Shown here one piece after another: positions 33,803 to 44,600 of a stretch of 64,000 nt of DNA; within the stretch, counting starts at the first letter, position 1; each line of letters opens with the position of its first letter. This DNA is from JAVJQS01 sp040218815 (GTDB taxonomy: Bacteria > Bacteroidota > Bacteroidia > Flavobacteriales_E > Vicingaceae), in contig JAVJQS010000004.1 in the NCBI GenBank assembly GCA_040218815.1, positions 62,001 to 126,000 of the forward strand. The letters run 5' to 3'. The position numbers and the translations under genes were made by a program. A model generated the notes under the pieces. It made no database searches. It was not told the origin of the DNA and saw nothing but the letters and a program-made list of their open reading frames with translations.

Positions 33803-36800
33803 CTAATTGGCTACTATTATCTTATTGGTTTGTGACCCCAATTTTAAAAAGTATATACCATTTTTAAAGCCGCTTAGATTTACAGTTTCTTTTTCTTGTG
33901 TAATAGTAAATTCTAAAAGTATAGCTCCAGTTATACTTATTATTTGAGCTATTTCTGCCTTAGAATTTTTACTCATTATAATGATTTTTTCACTTGCTGG
34001 ATTCGGGTAGATGCTAAATCCTGGTTCAGTTGTAATTTGTTCTAATCCAACAGAACGAATTAAATTACAAGCTGAAGTATCAAAGCATGCGCCATTATTA
34101 ATAATTACTGCAAAATCTCCCGAAATTCTCGGTTTAAATCCTTTCGCGGTTGCATTAGGAATAATTGTATCTCCATTGCCACAGTCTATCCATTGATAGG
34201 TATTTCCAGCTTGCAAGGCGTAAAGTGAATCTCCCGCATTCACTACCGTTAAATCGAGGTTTAAAATACTAAGACTTAGGGTTATAATTGAATCGCAACC
34301 TAAGCTATTAATTAAGGTATCTGTAGCCGTGTAATTCGACGAGAAATATGTAATTCCATTAATCCAAACAATAGAATCACAAGCTATAATTGTATCAGTA
34401 TATCCTGTCGTGGGATTTATAGTTAAATCTAAAATGTGATAAATAGAATCACAGCCTGAAACACTTAATGAGGTGTCTCTGTAAAACCCTGAACTTGAAT
34501 ACATTTGATTGTTTTTAGCCCAAGTGTAATTATCGCATTCAGAGGCATTTAATGTATCATAGATTGCAATAGTCGAATCGAGAAGGTTAATGCTAACAGA
34601 ATCTTTTACCGTGCAGCCATTTGCATCATTCACTGTAACTGCATAGGATGCTGCTGGCAAAGAAGAAATAGAAGATGTGTTAGCTAGATTGCTCCATAAA
34701 TAAGAGTAAGGTGAAGTTCCCCCAGAAGTTGAGGCGCTTATGCTTCCATCTGTTAAGCCAATACAAGTCACATCACTTGAAGTAAGATTAACTACAATTG
34801 GACTTGGGGAATTAACTACCCCATTACAAGAACTTGTTATACCATTGTTATCTGTTAGTGTTACAGAATAAGTACCAGCAGTTAAACTATCAATAGTAGC
34901 AGTTGAATCAGAATTATTCCACAAATAGCTATAAGGAGCAACTCCACCTGCAGGAAGAATGGTTAGACTTCCATCATTACCTGCTGAGCAACTTGTATTC
35001 ACTACATTAGTTGAACAAGTTAGTGAATCAGGTTCTGTTAAAAGTGCGGAAGCAATACCTATACAATTGTTGCTATCTGATACCGTAATGGTATATGTTC
35101 CAGCAGCTAAGCCGGTTAGACTTGGGGTAGTTGCAGCTATAATCCAAGCATAGGTGTATGGAGGGGTTCCACCTGATGCAGTGGCTGTTAAACCTCCATC
35201 AAAAGCTCCATTGCTAGAGGGTAAACTATCGATGTTTATCGAAACATTTAATGCTGTTGGTTCGGAAATTGTTGCAGAATCTACTATGGTACACTTGTTT
35301 ACATCAGTAATGGTTACGTAATATTTCCCTGCTACTAAATTGTTAATGGTATTAAAGGTATCACTTACATTTAGTGTAGTTGTACCGTCTGACCAATTAT
35401 AGGAATAATTAGCAGATCCTGAATTTACAGAAACAGTGAGCGCTCCATCTAAACCACCATTACATGATACATTTACTTGAGATACAAATGAAGTGGTTAA
35501 CATGCAAGGTTTAAACTCAATGCAGGCTGAAGTATCAAAGCAAATCCCATTGTCAATGATAACAGCAAAATCTCCAGAAACTCCTGGTTTAAATCCTATG
35601 GAAGTTGCTCCTGAAATTAAGGTATCTCCATTTCCACAATCGATCCATTGATAAGTATTCCCAGTTTGGATAGCATGGAGAGAATCTCCTGTTCTATCAA
35701 CTGTTAAGTCTACAGTTGGAATGGTAAGATACAGTGTAATAATAGAATCGCACCCAAGGATATTCACTAGAGTATCTTTAGCCGAATTATTATTCGAGTA
35801 ATAGGTTATTCCATCTCTCCATGTAATTGAGTCACAGGTTATGACTGTGTCAGTAGATCTTGTAGAGGAATTTATGCTTAAGTCTAAAATGTGATACACA
35901 GAATCACAACTTAAAGCACTTAAAGAAGTGTCTCTGTAAAACCCTGAATTTGAGTACATTTGATTGTTTTGAGCCCAAGTATAATTATCACAGGCAGTAA
36001 GGATTAAAGTATCTCTTGTTGCAACGATTGAGTCTAAGACAATTACTGTAGTAGAATCTACTGTGCTACAGTAATTTGTATCAGTTATGGTGACAAAATA
36101 TTTTCCAGCAGATAGGCCACTAATGGTATTAAAAGTATCAGTGACATTTGATGTGTTTATATTATTAGACCAAGTATAATTATAATTAGCTGTACCTGAA
36201 TCTATGGAAACAGTTACTGATCCATTATTACCTCCAAGGCAAGAAACATCAGTGAAAGTGCTTATAGTGGAAGTCATTTTGCAAGTAAATGTTGATAGAG
36301 AATCAATTTCTGCTTGTGAAAGGACTCTATTGTAAATGCGTACTTCGTTTATTAAGCCGGTATAATTATGTGTATTGAGGTTAGTTTTGCCAAAATACAA
36401 TTTTTCTCGACTAGAATTCCCAGTTCCAACATCAAGTGGTTGGAACTTCTTCGATTTAAATACTCCATCTACATAAATAAAGGTAGTGTCACCATCATTT
36501 TGGGCAACAATATGATGCCATTTATTATCTAGGATTGTAACATTAGAAGTAAGCGCTCCAGAAGAAGGAGGATCAAAAAAAGCAGCTATTTGATTGCTAG
36601 AGTTGATAAAAACTCCAAATTCTAGATATGCACCTTGTAAAAGCATTTGTTTTCTATTTGCAGTATTTGAAGACCTTAACCAAAGTGATATTGCCGCTTC
36701 AGTATAACTTGAGTTGTCAAATTGGTTTTGACTGTTTAATCTTGAAGATCCGTCAAAATAGTAAGCAGAATCTGACCCTAAAATAACTCTATAGTCGGGA

Positions 36801-36970
36801 GAAATTGGAGTACTGAGATCTTCATTGTTAACAGACGCATCCAAAACATCTCCATCGAACTTGAAGTGTGCTTTTAAACTGTCTGACAGAGTTAATGTTT
36901 GAGAAAAGGAAAATTGAGGTATTGTAAAAAAGAACAATAGAACAAAATGGTAGTAATTTTTTATTTTCAT
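33803..36970 (-). CDS. Secreted multi-repeat adhesin-like protein (LamG, five SprB repeats, T9SS domain), 1055 aa
   Basis: A signal peptide (1-24) is followed by one LamG domain (~28-228). Then come SprB repeat 1, two Cys-Asp repeats (CDNYTWAQNNQ and CDSITWRDGITYYS), a TYQWIDCGNGD module, SprB repeats 2-5 (each with a NGSxTVS...YxYxWS...AGxYxVTxTD pattern), two more Cys-Asp repeats and a second TYQW module. The end is a T9SS type A sorting domain (FSIYPNPASEKIII ... GIYFLKLG). SprB-type repeats are known from surface adhesins of gliding Flavobacteriia. Cell-surface attachment via the T9SS is expected. The ordered duplication of a larger block (Cys-Asp pair plus TYQW module) points to internal duplication. 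Confidence 0.85.
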   Translation of the reverse strand: MKIKNYYHFVLLFFFTIPQFSFSQTLTLSDSLKAHFKFDGDVLDASVNNEDLSTPISPDYRVILGSDSAYYFDGSSRLNSQNQFDNSSYTEAAISLWLRSSNTANRKQMLLQGAYLEFGVFINSSNQIAAFFDPPSSGALTSNVTILDNKWHHIVAQNDGDTTFIYVDGVFKSKKFQPLDVGTGNSSREKLYFGKTNLNTHNYTGLINEVRIYNRVLSQAEIDSLSTFTCKMTSTISTFTDVSCLGGNNGSVTVSIDSGTANYNYTWSNNINTSNVTDTFNTISGLSAGKYFVTITDTNYCSTVDSTTVIVLDSIVATRDTLILTACDNYTWAQNNQMYSNSGFYRDTSLSALSCDSVYHILDLSINSSTRSTDTVITCDSITWRDGITYYSNNNSAKDTLVNILGCDSIITLYLTIPTVDLTVDRTGDSLHAIQTGNTYQWIDCGNGDTLISGATSIGFKPGVSGDFAVIIDNGICFDTSACIEFKPCMLTTSFVSQVNVSCNGGLDGALTVSVNSGSANYSYNWSDGTTTLNVSDTFNTINNLVAGKYYVTITDVNKCTIVDSATISEPTALNVSINIDSLPSSNGAFDGGLTATASGGTPPYTYAWIIAATTPSLTGLAAGTYTITVSDSNNCIGIASALLTEPDSLTCSTNVVNTSCSAGNDGSLTILPAGGVAPYSYLWNNSDSTATIDSLTAGTYSVTLTDNNGITSSCNGVVNSPSPIVVNLTSSDVTCIGLTDGSISASTSGGTSPYSYLWSNLANTSSISSLPAASYAVTVNDANGCTVKDSVSINLLDSTIAIYDTLNASECDNYTWAKNNQMYSSSGFYRDTSLSVSGCDSIYHILDLTINPTTGYTDTIIACDSIVWINGITYFSSNYTATDTLINSLGCDSIITLSLSILNLDLTVVNAGDSLYALQAGNTYQWIDCGNGDTIIPNATAKGFKPRISGDFAVIINNGACFDTSACNLIRSVGLEQITTEPGFSIYPNPASEKIIIMSKNSKAEIAQIISITGAILLEFTITQEKETVNLSGFKNGIYFLKLGSQTNKIIVAN

Positions 36971-36984
36971 GGTTAGTATTTTCT

Positions 36985-37013
36985 CAAAAGTAATAAATAT
37001 ATGAGATTTCCAA
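36985..37013 (-). promoter_or_regulatory. Promoter of the adhesin-like gene (TTG-N18-TACTTTTG)
   Basis: On the minus strand TTG (37011-37013) and TACTTTTG (36985-36992) are 18 bases apart, close to the consensus, and lie 14 bases before the ATG at 36970. Confidence 0.7.
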
Positions 37014-37338
37014 AATGATTTAATTTCAATTCATATTAAGTATTCCAGCTTTTTAGAAAATTTCCCAGCTATTCAAAAAATAAAAGTAATTGAAGTATCA
37101 AGAAAAAAATACCATGTCAAACTAATTGGTTGTGTGCTGATTGATTGTGTCTGAAATAGCTATGAATGAACAATTTTAATAGATAAAATGACTGTTTTGT
37201 AAGTTAAATTTTAAGTCTAATTTTTTGAGAAAATATGCAACTTCTACTTTTCTAATTTCAATTTAAATTTTGTAGTCTCTTTTTTTTTTATAGATTTACC
37301 CCTGTTAAAAAAACTAAAACAAATCAAAAATTTTAGAA
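37014..37338. other. 325-base AT-rich intergenic stretch
   Basis: It separates divergent genes. I see no coding frame and no clear hairpin. A TAAATTTTG near 37270 is one base longer than the -7 consensus and might serve the 37339 gene. Confidence 0.5.
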
Positions 37339-38196
37339 ATGAAAAGAATATCTACCTTTTTAGGGCTGTTGTTGGCATTAACATTCTCAATTGAAGTTGA
37401 AGCTCAATTGTCCGATAGAATTAACAACCCTAGTACAATTAAAGCTGGAACAAGACCTGTGCAAGGAAATTTTGGCTTCTTTATAGCTTTAGAACTTGAA
37501 CAATTTGAAGACTTGTTTGAAGATGCTACTGATGTTGAAGATGCCATTCCTTTAATTAATGTAAGATATTATTATAGAGATGACTTGGTGATTAGAGCTG
37601 GAGTTTCTTATTGGAAAAAAGCAAGAACCTTAATTGGTGAAATTGATACTACAGTAAATACCGTTGGACCATCTTTTGGTGGTCAAGGAGTGGGTGCTTT
37701 TTATGAGCATAAGTCTGTTAGTGCCTATACTTTATTACACCTTGGAATAGAAAAACACTTTAACCCATCGAATATTCTAGACGGATATGTTGGAATAAAT
37801 CTTCCTGTAGGCTATACTCGTGGAGCTGAGTACACCACTCAAGGTCAAGATGGTACTACCGATTTTTTCAAAAATACCGCTACTAGGTTTAGTTTTGTTT
37901 ATGGTGTAGAATTATTTGTTGGGGCAAATGCATTTGTAGCTGATTTACCATTGGCAATTGGAGCTGAGCTTGGAATTAGAGGTCTAGGAGTTACTGGAGA
38001 TAAATTCAAAAATGAGTACGAAGGTTCCACAAATGGAACAAGTTTTTCTGGTGAATATTATACGAATAATATTGATGATTTTGAAGATCAGCTTGTTCAA
38101 TCTACTGCAGATAATCTTGAGTTCTCCTCATTAAAAGCGAATAGTTTTGATGCACAACCAATGATACGATTTGTATTAAGTTATTACTTTAAATAA
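37339..38196 (+). CDS. Outer-membrane beta-barrel protein, 285 aa
   Basis: A signal peptide (1-22, ends VEAQ) is followed by alternating amphipathic strands such as VRYYYRDDLVIRAGVSYWKK and LAIGAELGIRGLGVTG. A terminal strand IRFVLSYYFK ends in an aromatic residue two from the end, as in barrel proteins inserted by Bam. Acidic loops (EDLFEDATDVEDA, NIDDFEDQ) may bind cations. I do not recognise a specific family beyond the OmpA/OmpW-like barrel group. It precedes a small lipoprotein gene by 8 bases, so the two form an operon. Confidence 0.7.
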   Translation: MKRISTFLGLLLALTFSIEVEAQLSDRINNPSTIKAGTRPVQGNFGFFIALELEQFEDLFEDATDVEDAIPLINVRYYYRDDLVIRAGVSYWKKARTLIGEIDTTVNTVGPSFGGQGVGAFYEHKSVSAYTLLHLGIEKHFNPSNILDGYVGINLPVGYTRGAEYTTQGQDGTTDFFKNTATRFSFVYGVELFVGANAFVADLPLAIGAELGIRGLGVTGDKFKNEYEGSTNGTSFSGEYYTNNIDDFEDQLVQSTADNLEFSSLKANSFDAQPMIRFVLSYYFK

Positions 38197-38204
38197 TAGA
38201 AGAG

Positions 38205-38651
38205 ATGACAAAAAAGATAAATTATATACTGTCGCTTGCGACAATTGCAATTCTATTAGCTTCATGTAATGTTACTAATGTTACAAAATTGCGATCTGGC
38301 ACCACTATGCCAGATGATGTTCGCTTATTGATGACCTTAGAAGATTATGAATTTTTGGGTGAAACAGAAATTGAAGTAGAATACCACAGATACTTTGGCT
38401 TATTTACCTACATCAATACCATTAATGGTGAAGCAGTTTCAAACAATAGAAATTTTGTCTATTTAAGTGGAAGGTCTCCTTTAAGATTGTATCCTCGGCA
38501 ATTAAATAGGGCCTTATATAAGGCTTATGCAGCCTATCCAGATGCTGATTTTTTGATGCCAGCAATGACGACGAAGGAAACTGAACAATTGTTTTTAGGT
38601 CGAAAAGTGACAGCTAAAGCAAAGATTAAATCCTACAAAATCAAAAAATAA
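38205..38651 (+). CDS. Small lipoprotein, 148 aa, unknown function
   Basis: A lipoprotein signal with Cys21 (ILLASC) is followed by a compact soluble domain with LLMTLEDYEFLGETEIEVEYHRYFG and a basic C-terminus (KVTAKAKIKSYKIKK). It is coupled to the preceding barrel gene and followed by a strong terminator. I recognise no family. Its position suggests an outer-membrane partner of the barrel protein. Confidence 0.7.
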   Translation: MTKKINYILSLATIAILLASCNVTNVTKLRSGTTMPDDVRLLMTLEDYEFLGETEIEVEYHRYFGLFTYINTINGEAVSNNRNFVYLSGRSPLRLYPRQLNRALYKAYAAYPDADFLMPAMTTKETEQLFLGRKVTAKAKIKSYKIKK

Positions 38652-38676
38652 TTAATAATTCAAATCTATTTTATTG

Positions 38677-38707
38677 AAAAAAGTGGCCCAAAGGAGCCAC
38701 TTTTTTT
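38677..38707 (+). terminator. Intrinsic terminator
   Basis: aaaaaagtggc (38677-38687) pairs with gccactttttt (38696-38706), with an 8-base loop and a T-run. It separates the barrel/lipoprotein pair from the caspase operon. A TAAATTTG element (38711-38718) directly after it may start the next transcript. Confidence 0.85.
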
Positions 38708-38742
38708 GGTTAAATTTGATTTACTATCAATGTTATATCATT

Positions 38743-39543
38743 ATGGGGTTTTCTAAAAACTTGATTGCAGCAATTATAATCGTTTTCACAGTAGCGTGCG
38801 ACAGCTCAGATGATGAACAGAATACTGGGATGAGAATAACTCCTGAGAAAAATTACTTGCTTCGAACAGGAGGTAATGTAGTTAATTTCACCATCAATGT
38901 GGAATCTGCAGATGAGTTGACACGGTATCGAATTACTGAAACAATAGACAATTCATCAACTACTACCTTAAAAGATGAAAAAATTAGTGGCAAATTTCAC
39001 TCAGACTGGTTTGATTATAAAGTGCCGGACACTTTTGGTTTTGGAAATCATGAAATTGAATTAATTTTTGCAACATTTGATGTAAGAGGGAATGAAATGA
39101 AAAGAGCAAAAATTATTAATGTAAATGTTACCGACAAACCTCTTATTGAATTTGGAGGCAATACAATGTATTCTAGTATTAGTAATCAATTTGATGCTTA
39201 TGATTTATTAACTGGGACGCCAATTTATAGTTCTGATACATTGGCGCATATCAGAGACCTTTCAAAAGCAAATCCTACTGACTCTCTGAGTAAAAGTTGG
39301 ACTTCTCCAGTTCCTGAAATTAAATTCGTGCGGTTTAACAATTTTGATTACGGTAATTCCACTGTTCAGTCAGTTAGAACGGCTTATGAAACAGGAATTA
39401 AAAATGACACCATAAGGAACTTAAAAGCAGATGATATCATATTATCAAAGATTAATAGCCGATATGTAGCAGTAAAAGTCATTTTTGTAAACGATCTTAA
39501 CGGGAATATTAATGATAGGTACATCTTTAGTATAAAAAGGTAA
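38743..39543 (+). CDS. Lipoprotein of unknown function, 266 aa
   Basis: The ATG at 38743 gives a short signal ending FTVAC (Cys19) followed by DSSDDEQ, a typical acidic tether of a surface-exposed Bacteroidota lipoprotein. An upstream TTG (38674) would place the start inside the preceding terminator and was rejected. The mature part begins with a beta-sandwich-like segment (VVNFTINVESADELTRYRITE ... GFGNHEIELIFATFDVRGNEMKRAKIINVNVTD), probably Ig-like. A second half of unknown fold follows, ending NGNINDRYIFSIKR. It lies 16 bases before the caspase-like gene, so they share an operon. Confidence 0.7.
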   Translation: MGFSKNLIAAIIIVFTVACDSSDDEQNTGMRITPEKNYLLRTGGNVVNFTINVESADELTRYRITETIDNSSTTTLKDEKISGKFHSDWFDYKVPDTFGFGNHEIELIFATFDVRGNEMKRAKIINVNVTDKPLIEFGGNTMYSSISNQFDAYDLLTGTPIYSSDTLAHIRDLSKANPTDSLSKSWTSPVPEIKFVRFNNFDYGNSTVQSVRTAYETGIKNDTIRNLKADDIILSKINSRYVAVKVIFVNDLNGNINDRYIFSIKR

Positions 39544-39559
39544 TTAAAACTATAGGAAC

Positions 39560-41626
39560 ATGAGGATATTTAGGATTCTATTTATAGTGCTTTTCTCAAT
39601 CTGCTCCAAGCTTCTTTTTTCTCAAAACTACTTGGAGGTAAACTCAATAAAGCAGTTTGAAGAATCATTTGACAATCACATTAACTCTGCTATATTATCT
39701 TCAGATGGTTACCATATGATTACTGGTTATACCTTAAATAATAGTGCGGGAGGTCGTGATATTTGGATTGCCAAACTTACTGTCACCGGTGAAGTAATTT
39801 GGCAAAAATCTTTCGGAGATATCAATAATGACGAAGGCACAGCTATTATTGAAACAAAAAAAGGAGACTTTGCAGTTGTTGGTCATTCCATCAATTCTAC
39901 CTCAGGTTATACAGAAGGATGGTTTTTAAAGCTGAACAGCAAAGGGAAACTCTTAAAAAAATCTGTATTGAAAATTTCGTCTTATACTAAGATTTATGAT
40001 ATCGAAGACTTAGATGGTTCAAACTTTGTTGTTTGTGGGGTGAGAGAAGAAGGAAGCACTGCTGATAAGAACTTTATGTTGATGAAACTTAATTCAAACG
40101 GGGCTAAACTCTGGGTTCAACAAATAGGAACAAAGTATTTTACTGACGAAGCATTTTGTTTACAAGTGAATGAAAATAAAGAAATTTTAGCAGCTGGTTA
40201 TACCACTCTGCCTTCAAAAAAGAGAAAAATATTACTAGTTAAAGTTGATTCATATGGGAAGGTTCTTTTTAAAGAAGAATTAGGAGATGAAGGTATGAAT
40301 GCGATTCATTCTATTGAAGAAACACCTGACGGAAAAATTATTTTAGCTGGTTACACTTCAGTAAACTCAAAAGGTGAAGAGGATGCGCTTGTAATTATAT
40401 TTGATAGGTATAAAAAATTGATATCTCAAAAATCCTTTGGCAAGGGTTCAGCTGATAAGTTAAACGCTATAAAAGTATACAAAGGTGGTTACTTAGCAAT
40501 TGGTACTTCTAACTCATTAGAAGAGGAAGGTTCTACTTTATACATTTCTAAATTTGATAGAGACCTAGAGGTAGAATGGGAAAGAGCCTATACTTCAGGT
40601 GAAAGTTCAAGTGGTTCAGATTTAATTATCAATCATGATGGATTTACTGCATTTGGTTCTCAAGTAAATGATGGGATTCAAAACTCATTAATTATAAATT
40701 ATATAGATAAGAGTAATGAAGTACTGGCAGATATAACTGATGAAAAGGCTAAAAAAGACACATTGGATAAATATGCTATTATAGACGGTATGAGTTTGCT
40801 TGAAAATGTTGTCCAAGAGCAATTTGCCGATCAAACATTTAGAGGAAATGGAGATCCACTTAAAGGCCTAAACGTTTCAAAAACATTAGATGATCTAAAG
40901 GTTGGCAACTATTATGCACTAATTATAGGTATTGATAAATACAGTGGTTCTTGGAGAGCTTTGAACAATGCAGTAAATGATGCGAAAGCGGTAGAATCAT
41001 TGTTAAAGGCAAAATATAAATTCAATCATTTTAAAACATTGTATAATGAAGAGGCAAGTAGAACTAATATTATATCAGCATTAGAGTGGTTGGTAGAAAA
41101 TGTAAAGCCCGATGACAATGTATTTATTTACTATTCAGGGCATGGAGAATTTAAGAAATCGTTAAATAAAGGCTATTGGGTACCCTATGGTGCAACAACA
41201 CTGTCCACAAGCCATTATATTTCAAATAGTGATATCCAAACATTTATAAAGGGCATTCAATCGAATCATACCTTGCTAGTAGCTGATGCTTGTTTTAGTG
41301 GCGATATTTTTCGAGGAAATACCATGTCTGTGCCATTTGAAAACTCACCAAAGTATTATAAAAAAGTACACAGTTTAAATTCACGGCAGGCAATGACTTC
41401 AGGTGGCTTAGAGCCAGTAATGGATGGTGGTCGAGACGGACATTCCGTTTTTGCTTACTACTTGCTTAAGGCCTTGAAAGAAAACGATTCAGAAATGATG
41501 GATGCGAGCCAAGTGTTTGGTCAATTAAAGATTCCAGTATATAATAATTCTGATCAATCGCCTGACTTTAAGCCTATTGGAAAAGCTGGAGATGAAGGTG
41601 GACAGTTCATATTCATGAAGAAATAA
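39560..41626 (+). CDS. Exported caspase-like (peptidase C14) protein with N-terminal propeller, 688 aa
   Basis: A signal peptide (1-21) is followed by ~370 residues of repeated beta-strand units of the kind DIWIAKLTVTGEVIWQKSFG and GWFLKLNSKGKLLKKS, consistent with a delta-60-type or WD-like propeller. The caspase domain starts at YYALIIGIDKYSGSWRALNNAVNDA (~455). It has the catalytic dyad His528 in FIYYSGHGE and Cys578 in LVADACFSGD. Family members cut after basic or acidic residues; the specificity pocket cannot be judged by eye. There is no T9SS domain or lipobox, so the protein should be periplasmic or released. Lipoprotein and SpoIIE-phosphatase genes flank it in one operon. Confidence 0.85.
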   Translation: MRIFRILFIVLFSICSKLLFSQNYLEVNSIKQFEESFDNHINSAILSSDGYHMITGYTLNNSAGGRDIWIAKLTVTGEVIWQKSFGDINNDEGTAIIETKKGDFAVVGHSINSTSGYTEGWFLKLNSKGKLLKKSVLKISSYTKIYDIEDLDGSNFVVCGVREEGSTADKNFMLMKLNSNGAKLWVQQIGTKYFTDEAFCLQVNENKEILAAGYTTLPSKKRKILLVKVDSYGKVLFKEELGDEGMNAIHSIEETPDGKIILAGYTSVNSKGEEDALVIIFDRYKKLISQKSFGKGSADKLNAIKVYKGGYLAIGTSNSLEEEGSTLYISKFDRDLEVEWERAYTSGESSSGSDLIINHDGFTAFGSQVNDGIQNSLIINYIDKSNEVLADITDEKAKKDTLDKYAIIDGMSLLENVVQEQFADQTFRGNGDPLKGLNVSKTLDDLKVGNYYALIIGIDKYSGSWRALNNAVNDAKAVESLLKAKYKFNHFKTLYNEEASRTNIISALEWLVENVKPDDNVFIYYSGHGEFKKSLNKGYWVPYGATTLSTSHYISNSDIQTFIKGIQSNHTLLVADACFSGDIFRGNTMSVPFENSPKYYKKVHSLNSRQAMTSGGLEPVMDGGRDGHSVFAYYLLKALKENDSEMMDASQVFGQLKIPVYNNSDQSPDFKPIGKAGDEGGQFIFMKK

Positions 41627-41640
41627 TTTATTCTTGCTTA

Positions 41641-44600
41641 ATGAATTTTCGAAGTTCACTTCTTTTAATTTTACTTCTATTTTCATTAGAGTCTTACACT
41701 CAAAAAAACAACTTTAGCAGTTATTCGGTAAGAAATGGATTACCCCAAAATACAGTTTATAAAATTTTTCAAGACTCTAAAGGTTACCTTTGGCTAGGAA
41801 CTGATGGTGGAGGAGTTTCAAAATTTGATGGAAGAGACCATACTTACTATAAAAAAGTAGATGGACTTGCGAGTAATGTGATTAGAGACATCTATGAAGA
41901 TAAATCTGGTAATTTATGGTTTGCAACAAATGAAGGTCTTAGCATATTTGATGGCATTAAATTTAAGACCATTTCTAAAGAAGATGGATTAATAAGCAAT
42001 ACAGTTGTAAAAATTTATGAGGATTCAAAAGGAAGAATTTGGGTTGGATCTACAGGTGGAGGGCTTAGCTATATATCAATTAAGGATAGCTTGACCATTA
42101 AAAATTATACTTCTGCTGATGGATTGTCAAGTAATAATGTCCTTTCAATTTTAGAGGATGATTTTAGCAGGGTTTGGGTAGGGTATATAGGTGGTCCACC
42201 TCAAATCATTGACCTTGAGAAAAATAAGTTGGTCGTTGAGGAAGTTGCTACCTCTTTTTATGATTTAGATGCAATTTATTGCGGCACTAAGGATAGTGAA
42301 GGCAACATTTGGTTTGGGTCAATCAATCATGGTGTCTTCAAATTTGAAAACATCGAATTAGATACTGATCCGTCACTGGTGAATTACAGCGTTTTAAATG
42401 GATTAAAAGACAATTACATTTTAGACATAAGCACCAATGATTCCGTTACATGGATTGCAACAAATGACGGTGGAGTTCACTACTTACAAAATAACGCTGT
42501 AAATACCTTTACAACAGAAGATGGCTTACCCGGCAATCAAATAATTGATTTGTTGACTGATCGGGGAGGTAATCTTTGGATTAGCTGCATGGGTGAGGGA
42601 ATACTTAAATTGTATGGCTTTGATTTTTCCCATTTCTCTAGCGATGATGGATTGATAAGTGATCAAATAAGTTACATAAAAGGGAGTCCAGTTGATTCTT
42701 CATATTGGGTGGCAAGTTATGACAATGGCATTCAAAACATTAAAATTGAAAAAAACAAAATTATAACTAAGAGGCACATTTTAAATGATGACCAACTTTA
42801 TAACTCAATAAAGACTTTTGATTTTGATGCGAATAACAATATGTGGATCGGTACCAAAAATGGTTTAGTTGTTTGGAATGAAACAGTGCTTGCTACTGTT
42901 GGTTCAGACAGAATTGCTGGAGAAAAAATCAATTCAGTGCTTTGTGCTAGCTCCGGTTGGGTGTGGATAGGAACAAGTAGTGGCTTGTCATTTTATAACG
43001 GTAATTATGGGGTTTTTTCTGAAGAAGATGGTTTCATTAATAATGAAATACAAACCATCATAGAAAGTGAAGATGGAACAATTTGGATTGGAACCTTAGG
43101 CGGCTTAGCAAGCTATAAAGATGAAATTATGGTTACCTATGATGAAGTTGAAGGATTGACAAACTTAAAGGTGCATGCTTTAGAGGAAGCGAAAAATGGT
43201 AACATCATTATTGGAACCTATGGAGGTGGATTATTTTCACTAGATAAATCAAAAGATTCACTTCAAATTACACCCATATTACTGTCAGAAGAGCTGACTT
43301 CTTCCAATATCTACTCTTTAACATTTCACAATGACAGTACACTAATTGTTGGAACTGATAAGGGGGCAGACAAAATCGTTTTTAACCCAGACTTTTCTGT
43401 AAAATCGCTCAAACATTTCAATCAAAATAATGGATTCTTATCCATAGAAAATAATATTAATGCCATCCATAGCGATGAATTTAACAATGCTGTATTGTTT
43501 GGGACTGTTAGTGGTTTAACGATATATAGACCAGAGTTAGAGGACAAGAACCGTTATAAACCAAACCTTCTTCTTGAGTCCATTCAACTGTTTAATCAAC
43601 CTGTAAATTGGGGCAAATTTGGAGAAACTGACAGCAATCGATTACCGGTGAATTTGGTATTGCCGCATAATCAGAACTTTATATCATTCTCATTTAGCAC
43701 TATTTATTTCAAGAACCCCAAAAACATAACCTATACCTACAAGCTTCAAGGACTAAATGATGTCTGGTTCAGCTCTCAAAGTAATGAGGTTGTATTCCAA
43801 GGGCTAGAGCCTAATGCTTATACATTAGAAGTAAAATCCATAACAGCAAATGGACTTGAAAGTGACTCTTTTTTCTTTTCCTTTGAAGTAAAACCTCCAT
43901 TCTATAAAACTTGGTGGTTCTACAGCGCCTGTATTTTGTTCATTGGGATTACCATAATTGTAGTCTTTCAACTCAACTTAAGAAGGCTAAAACGGGAGAA
44001 AATTGTTCTTGAGAATACCGTAGAAGAACGAACGAAGGAGGTGGTAGCACAAAAAGATATTATCGAAGAGAAAAATCAGGAAATTATGGATAGTATAACC
44101 TATGCCAAGGGAATACAAAAAGCCATTTTACCAGATGAACCTAAGCTCAATAACTACTTTGATGATTTCTTAGTCTTTTTTAAACCTAAAGATATTGTGA
44201 GTGGGGATTTTTATTGGGCACATAAAAAAAATGACAAATACTACTTTATGGCGGCCGACTGCACAGGACACGGAGTTCCTGGTGCTATTATGAGTGTAAT
44301 TGGTCACACCTGCTTAGAATCTACGCTGAAAAATCCTGAAGAGTTAAGTGCTGGCGAATTTTTAGACCTTTTAAATCAAAATGTTATTGATATTTTGCTG
44401 CAATCTGAGAAGCACAGTGTAAAAGACGGAATGGATGTAGGTTTATGCATTTATGATCCGAAAACCTCTACTATTGAATACGCAGGTGCAAATAATCCAA
44501 TGTATTTAATTCGGAATACTGATTCTGGCTTTAGTGGTGCACTGAATGAAGACCAGCTGGCAATAGCAAATGATTCATACAACTTATTTGAGTTTAAGGC

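Noticed and set aside
38674..38742. Longer N-terminus for the 266-aa lipoprotein
   Set aside because: It would begin inside the terminator hairpin and put the lipobox far from the start.
39560..41626. Caspase as a T9SS client
   Set aside because: The C-terminus ends in the caspase region (GGQFIFMKK) without an Ig-like sorting domain.
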